34,122 nucleotides of DNA, taken from NCBI GenBank assembly GCA_029254215.1, contig JAQWYA010000166.1:1-34122 (forward strand). Reading direction: 5' to 3'. Below the pieces are notes generated by a model. The model had not been told where the DNA came from, searched no databases, and saw nothing but the letters and a program-made list of their open reading frames with translations. Below, piece after piece: positions 30,780 through 34,122 of the stretch (positions are counted from its first letter, which is position 1; each line of letters opens with the position of its first letter). Origin of the DNA: Pseudorhodobacter sp. (GTDB taxonomy: Bacteria; Pseudomonadota; Alphaproteobacteria; Rhodobacterales; Rhodobacteraceae). The translations under genes and the position numbers were made by a program.

Positions 30780-31811
30780 TTAGCGGAAGGGCGGAGCGTA
30801 CATCAGGCCGCCTTGGGTCCACTGCGAGTTCAGGCCACGGGCCAGACCGATCGGAGTGGATTCGCCGATGTTTGTCGCGAAGATTTCGCCATAGTTGCCG
30901 CCCGCCATGATGGCGCGCTTGGCCCATGCAGCGTCCAGACCGAACATCGCGCCCAGATCACCCTCGGTGCCCAGAAGACGGTTCATCTCCGGGTTGTTGG
31001 TGCCTTTGGACAGCTCTTCGATATTGGCCGAGGTGACGCCCATTTCTTCAGCTGCGACCAGTGCGTTCATCGTCCAGCGAACGATGTCAGCCCATTGATC
31101 GTCGCCATGTGCGACCAGCGGACCCAGCGGCTCTTTGGAGATGATTTCCGGAAGAACGATGTGGTTCTCCGGGTCTGCAAAGGTTGCGCGGGTTGCTGCG
31201 AGGCCCGATGCGTCCGTGGTGTACACGTCGCAAGCGCCGGCAAGGTACTGCTGCTGAGCTTCAGCGTTGGTTTCGATCGGAACCGGCTCATAGCTCATGT
31301 TGTTGGACTTGAAGTAGTCAGCCAAGTTCAGTTCTGTCGTGGTGCCGGTCTGGATACAGACGGTAGCGCCGTCCAGTTCCTTGGCCGAGGACACGCCGAG
31401 AGCCTTGTTCACCATGAAGCCCTGGCCGTCATAGTAGTTGACGCCTGCGAAGGTGAACTTGAGGTCCACATCGCGCGAGAAGGTCCAGGTGGTGTTACGG
31501 GCCAGCATGTCGATCTCACCCGAAGCCAGCGCGGTGAAGCGGGTCTGGCCAGTGGTGGTGACAAACTTGACTTTCTTCGGGTCGCCCAGAACGGCTGCGG
31601 CCACTGCGCGGCAAACTGCCACGTCAAAGCCCTGCCATTCGCCAGCCGAGTCCGGAGCGGAGAAGCCGTTGACGCCGGTGGAGACACCGCAGTTCAATTC
31701 GCCGCGTGCCTTGATCTGATCAAGCACGGAAGCGCCATGCGATGCCGCAGATGCCATCCCAGCGACAGCTGCCGCAGCGGCGAGCGTACCGACAAAAAGG
31801 GTTGCTTTCAT
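30780..31811 (-). CDS. bztA: Amino-acid ABC transporter substrate-binding protein BztA/AapJ
   Basis: The periplasmic binding protein (343 residues). It has a signal peptide: MKATLFVGTLAAAAAVAGMASA with a likely cut before residue 23. The mature part has the amino-acid-binding features VLDQIKARGELNCGVSTGVNGFSAPDSAGEWQGFDVAVCRAVAAAVLGDP and TGQTRFTALASGEIDMLARNTTWTFSRD. Family members bind Glu, Gln, Asp and Asn. It ends TQGGLMYAPPFR. The ATG at 31811 has AAGAGG before it. It is the first, and by sequence the most highly expressed, gene of the bzt operon. Confidence 0.95.
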   Translation of the reverse strand: MKATLFVGTLAAAAAVAGMASAASHGASVLDQIKARGELNCGVSTGVNGFSAPDSAGEWQGFDVAVCRAVAAAVLGDPKKVKFVTTTGQTRFTALASGEIDMLARNTTWTFSRDVDLKFTFAGVNYYDGQGFMVNKALGVSSAKELDGATVCIQTGTTTELNLADYFKSNNMSYEPVPIETNAEAQQQYLAGACDVYTTDASGLAATRATFADPENHIVLPEIISKEPLGPLVAHGDDQWADIVRWTMNALVAAEEMGVTSANIEELSKGTNNPEMNRLLGTEGDLGAMFGLDAAWAKRAIMAGGNYGEIFATNIGESTPIGLARGLNSQWTQGGLMYAPPFR

Positions 31812-31831
31812 GTTATCCTCTTCCTGATTGG

Positions 31832-31849
31832 CCGCCCTTTTTTGGGCGG
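31832..31849 (-). promoter_or_regulatory. Leader hairpin just upstream of the bztA ribosome site
   Basis: CCGCCC (31832-31837) and GGGCGG (31844-31849) pair perfectly over 6 bp with a six-base loop (AAAAAA in the RNA). It lies 20-38 bases before the ATG. It could affect translation start or mRNA stability. Confidence 0.5.
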
Positions 31850-31913
31850 TATTTTTAAGATCACCCCTCAACAGGGCGACACCGATTGAAGGATTACCCC
31901 CTCAATGGCCCTC

Positions 31914-31943
31914 ATTTTCATCCAAAGCCCTTTGAAAGGTCAA
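31914..31943 (-). promoter_or_regulatory. Candidate bztA promoter with an internal dyad
   Basis: On the minus strand TTGACC (31943-31938) and GAAAAT (31919-31914) are 18 bases apart. Between them lies the perfect dyad CAAAG-N2-CTTTG (31923-31934), itself nested inside TTTCA/TGAAA arms (31916-31937). The leader would be about 95 bases. The -10 box is only a fair match. Confidence 0.35.
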
Positions 31944-32042
31944 TAGCAACCCGCCACATTGGGAAAGATTACACGAATTTAGGGGCTTGACGGGCGTCTG
32001 TTGCTTTTGCGGGCAAGCAAGCCCGAAAAAACGGCAGGATTG

Positions 32043-32750
32043 TCACCCACACAATGCAAAGAATCGGGCGGCATGCATCATGCCGTCCTTGCGAACGGCC
32101 TCGGAGGCGGTGGCTTCTTCGTCTTCGCCCCACTGCTCAACCTGCCAGGTTTCATCGACCCGAGACAGCGCCCAGCCTTCCGTAACGTCAATTTCTTTCA
32201 GCGAAATCGCAAAGCCCAGCACCAAGGAGCCGCTGATCGCGACCAGATCATGGAAGCCCGCGAGTTGAAACGGCGTCAGCGCATGAACCCGTGCCGAAAG
32301 CGCCGCGACAGAGGCTGCGGGCTGTTCAATCGGCACAATGCCCGTGGTCACGGTTAACGGTGCGTCAAGCTTTGCCGCGGCCCAGTCCAGCAGCGGGTCC
32401 CATGCCGCCGCCTGACGCGCCACCAGTTCTTTCGGGTGGCCCGCGCGGTAGCACAGAAGATCGGAGGCGCCATAGGCGGCGATTATATCGGCGACATCGG
32501 TAAACTGCGGCGTCACCTTATCCAGCGCGGAATTGGCCGAGCGGGTGAAGGGCATGGTTTCGGGCCGCACCTTGGTGTCTTGCGCCTGCCATTCGGCAGC
32601 AATCGCCTCGGCCATCGCTTGGGTCGGCACGATCAGCGGGGTCTTGGAAGGGGTCCTGACCTCACGCCCGTCCAGCAGAACACGAAAGCCGCCGGGGGCC
32701 TCGGCCACCGTGGCATTTTGCCAGAAGCGTTTCGGGGCCCAACTGCTCAT
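32043..32750 (-). CDS. ATP12-family F1-ATPase assembly chaperone
   Basis: The 235-residue protein is of the ATP12 type, which in mitochondria binds the F1 alpha subunit during assembly; bacterial members occur in alphaproteobacteria. It begins MSSWAPKRFWQNATV and contains RVLLDGREVRTPSKTPLIVPTQAMAEAIAAEWQAQ, MPFTRSANSALDKV, YRAGHPKELVARQAAAWDPLLDWA and SLVLGFAISLKEIDVTEGWALSRVDE, all typical of the family. It overlaps the pseudouridine synthase gene by 4 bases. It is the last gene of the run, 231 bases before bztA. Confidence 0.92.
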   Translation of the reverse strand: MSSWAPKRFWQNATVAEAPGGFRVLLDGREVRTPSKTPLIVPTQAMAEAIAAEWQAQDTKVRPETMPFTRSANSALDKVTPQFTDVADIIAAYGASDLLCYRAGHPKELVARQAAAWDPLLDWAAAKLDAPLTVTTGIVPIEQPAASVAALSARVHALTPFQLAGFHDLVAISGSLVLGFAISLKEIDVTEGWALSRVDETWQVEQWGEDEEATASEAVRKDGMMHAARFFALCG

Positions 32751-33793
32751 AGATCATCCTCGAACGGGTCCGAGGGCACATCGTTTTCGCCCCAGTCGAG
32801 GGTTTTCCACGTGCGGGCCATATGGTCAGGCAAGGGGGCCGTGAAGGTCATCATTTTCTTGGTGATCGGGTGTTCGATCTTGAGGAAGCGCGCGTGCAGA
32901 TGCAGCTTCTTGCTGATCTCTCCCCCGATGGAGGCGCCCCAGCCGTCGCCCATATTCTCGGTCCCAGAGCCGCCGTATTTGCCATCGCCAAGGATCGGGT
33001 GGCCGAGTTCGGACATGTGGGCGCGCAACTGGTGGGTGCGGCCTGTCACCGGTTCCAGCGCCATCCACGACAGGCGCGTTCCAAGGAACCAGAGCACGAA
33101 GAAATCGGTATGGGCGCGCTTGGCGTCGGGGTAATCGGCCATCTTGGCGGGATGGACGCAGACCATCTTTTCGCCCTCGCCGCCCCGGCCACGACCGCCC
33201 GCCTTCATCAGCCCGTATTTGATGGACCCTTTGCGCGGGTTCGGCACCCCGGCCACGGCGGCCCAGTAGATCTTGCGCGTGTTACGATGCCGCAGCGCCT
33301 CGGACAGGGCGCGGGCCACACGGTCGGTGCGGGCCAGCATCAACAGCCCCGAGGTGTCTTTGTCGAGCCGGTGCACCAGCTTGGGCCGATCTTTGTAGCC
33401 GAATTTCAGCGCCTCGGTCAGGCCGTCGACATGCCGATCCCCCTGCCCCGAGCCGCCCTGCGATGGCAGGCCCGCAGGCTTGTTGAGGATGATCAGATGT
33501 TCGTCGCGGAAAATCACGCAATCCTGAATCATCTTGGTATCCGCTGCCGATACGCCGTCAGTGGCAGGCCGCGAGGGGGCCGCCCCAGTGGGCAGCGGCG
33601 GAATACGGATTTCCATGCCCGGCTCCACCCGGTCAGAGGCTTTGACCCGCCCCCCGTTCACCCGGACCTGACCCGTGCGGCACATCTTTTCCACCGCCCC
33701 TTGGGTCACATGCGGAAAACGGCGCTTGAACCAGCGGTCAAGGCGCTGCTCGCCCTCGTCGACCGAGACGGTCAGAAGTTTCACGTCGCTCAT
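32747..33793 (-). CDS. rluC: RluC/RluD-family pseudouridine synthase
   Basis: A 348-residue protein with an N-terminal S4 RNA-binding domain (QRLDRWFKRRFPHVTQGAVEKMCRTGQVRVNGGRV) and a pseudouridine synthase domain. The active-site motif is HRLDKDTSGLLML, with the catalytic Asp; TGRTHQLRAHMSELGHPILGD is the second motif. RluC makes pseudouridines in 23S rRNA; RluD and others share the motifs, so the exact target sites are not certain. A Gly/Arg-rich loop (AGGRGRGGEGEK) inside the domain is unusual. The ATG at 33793 overlaps the crcB stop by 4 bases, and its own stop overlaps the ATP12 gene start by 4. Confidence 0.9.
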   Translation of the reverse strand: MSDVKLLTVSVDEGEQRLDRWFKRRFPHVTQGAVEKMCRTGQVRVNGGRVKASDRVEPGMEIRIPPLPTGAAPSRPATDGVSAADTKMIQDCVIFRDEHLIILNKPAGLPSQGGSGQGDRHVDGLTEALKFGYKDRPKLVHRLDKDTSGLLMLARTDRVARALSEALRHRNTRKIYWAAVAGVPNPRKGSIKYGLMKAGGRGRGGEGEKMVCVHPAKMADYPDAKRAHTDFFVLWFLGTRLSWMALEPVTGRTHQLRAHMSELGHPILGDGKYGGSGTENMGDGWGASIGGEISKKLHLHARFLKIEHPITKKMMTFTAPLPDHMARTWKTLDWGENDVPSDPFEDDL

Positions 33794-34122
33794 GCCAATA
33801 CCCCGCGCATGGTCAGCGCCCCGGCAATCAGGGCCGCGATGGAAAGAAAAACAGATCCGCCCACATAGAGCGCCGCAAGCCCCGCCTCGCCCCGTTCCCA
33901 CAGGGTGAAGGCGTCCAGCGAGAAGGCGGAAAACGTGGTGAAGCCGCCCAGAAGCCCGGTCATCAGGAAGGGTGCAAAACGCATCCCCCCCTTATGGGCG
34001 AGCACGGCCACCAAGACCCCCATCAGGAAGGAGCCCAGCACATTGACCAGCAGCGTTCCATAGGGAAACCCCTGCCCAAGCGCGCGCATCACCGCGACAT
34101 TGGTCAGATACCGGGCCGAAGC
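33790..34122 (-). CDS. crcB: Fluoride ion transporter CrcB (Fluc), N-terminus cut by the window edge
   Basis: CrcB/Fluc forms a dimeric fluoride channel that protects against cytoplasmic fluoride. The visible part reads ARYLTNVAVMRALGQGFPYG at the edge, then TLLVNVLGSFLMGVLVAVLA, FLMTGLLGGFTTFSAFSLDAF and a final transmembrane helix (SVFLSIAALIAGALTMRGVLA). The Asn, Gly and Phe-box residues (GGFTTFSAF) of the pore are present. The frame stays open to base 34122, so the start is outside the window. It leads an operon with rluC and the ATP12 gene, linked by 4-base overlaps. A fluoride riboswitch, if any, would lie upstream, beyond the edge. Confidence 0.92.
   Translation of the reverse strand, partial: ASARYLTNVAVMRALGQGFPYGTLLVNVLGSFLMGVLVAVLAHKGGMRFAPFLMTGLLGGFTTFSAFSLDAFTLWERGEAGLAALYVGGSVFLSIAALIAGALTMRGVLA

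Noticed and set aside
31938-31965. Sigma54-type site (TGGC...TTGC) before bztA
   Set aside because: The spacing between the GG and GC elements is four bases too short, so it does not fit the -24/-12 rule.
32005-32031. CGGGC-N6-GCCCG hairpin after the ATP12 gene as a terminator
   Set aside because: The run of T lies before the stem in the minus direction rather than after it, so the polarity is wrong for that gene.
1-34122. CRISPR array, phage or transposon
   Set aside because: I looked for regularly spaced repeats, transposase or integrase genes and terminal inverted repeats and saw none.

Overview
The window is a stretch of high-GC chromosome from an alphaproteobacterium, almost certainly a member of the Rhodobacteraceae (Rhodobacter/Paracoccus/Roseobacter relatives). 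The evidence is a MipZ-type division ATPase, a BztABCD/AapJQMP amino-acid transporter, the order ffh - chorismate mutase - rpsP - rimM - trmD - rplS - rpmE, an ATP12-type F1 assembly chaperone, and the style of the proteins. I see no phage genes, transposases, CRISPR array, integrase or obvious composition break. It reads as core chromosome with a few accessory insertions.

Layout. 1-2.0 kb: the end of an ArsR-type regulator, mipZ (minus) and a rhomboid protease (plus). 2.0-8.4 kb: a minus-strand translation block, ffh, chorismate mutase, rpsP, bluB, rimM, an unknown membrane protein, trmD, rplS and rpmE. It ends in a strong hairpin shared with the rhomboid gene. ffh and rplS each have a good sigma70-like promoter of their own. 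8.6-13.1 kb: an azoreductase gene, a small secreted repeat protein, a divergent LysR regulator, a DMT-type permease and a 3-hydroxyisobutyrate-dehydrogenase-like enzyme. The spacer between the secreted protein and the LysR gene is unusually rich in perfect inverted repeats. 13.3-17.1 kb: tRNA-Arg(ACG), then a minus-strand operon of a TVP38/DedA-like membrane protein, a mercuric-reductase-like flavoprotein and an orphan histidine kinase.

17.3-24.3 kb: a plus-strand run made of rpmH-rnpA-yidD, ttcA, a degenerate-GGDEF/EAL protein and yidC-MOSC-engB. It combines ribosome and tRNA maturation with membrane protein insertion. 24.3-27.2 kb: an SDR oxidoreductase (minus), then argB with a ferredoxin-like protein and a SixA-like phosphatase, joined by 4-base overlaps. 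27.2-31.9 kb: a perfect bidirectional terminator and the bztABCD operon (minus), with an internal terminator-like hairpin after bztA. 32.0-34.1 kb: crcB (cut by the window edge), an RluC-type pseudouridine synthase and the ATP12 chaperone, all overlapping by 4 bases.

Most genes are recognisable housekeeping functions. I do not see a large undescribed system. The best candidates for new biology are the dyad-dense LysR/secreted-repeat-protein region (9.4-10.2 kb), the TVP38-flavoprotein-kinase operon, and the unknown genes set inside the ribosomal and argB operons.
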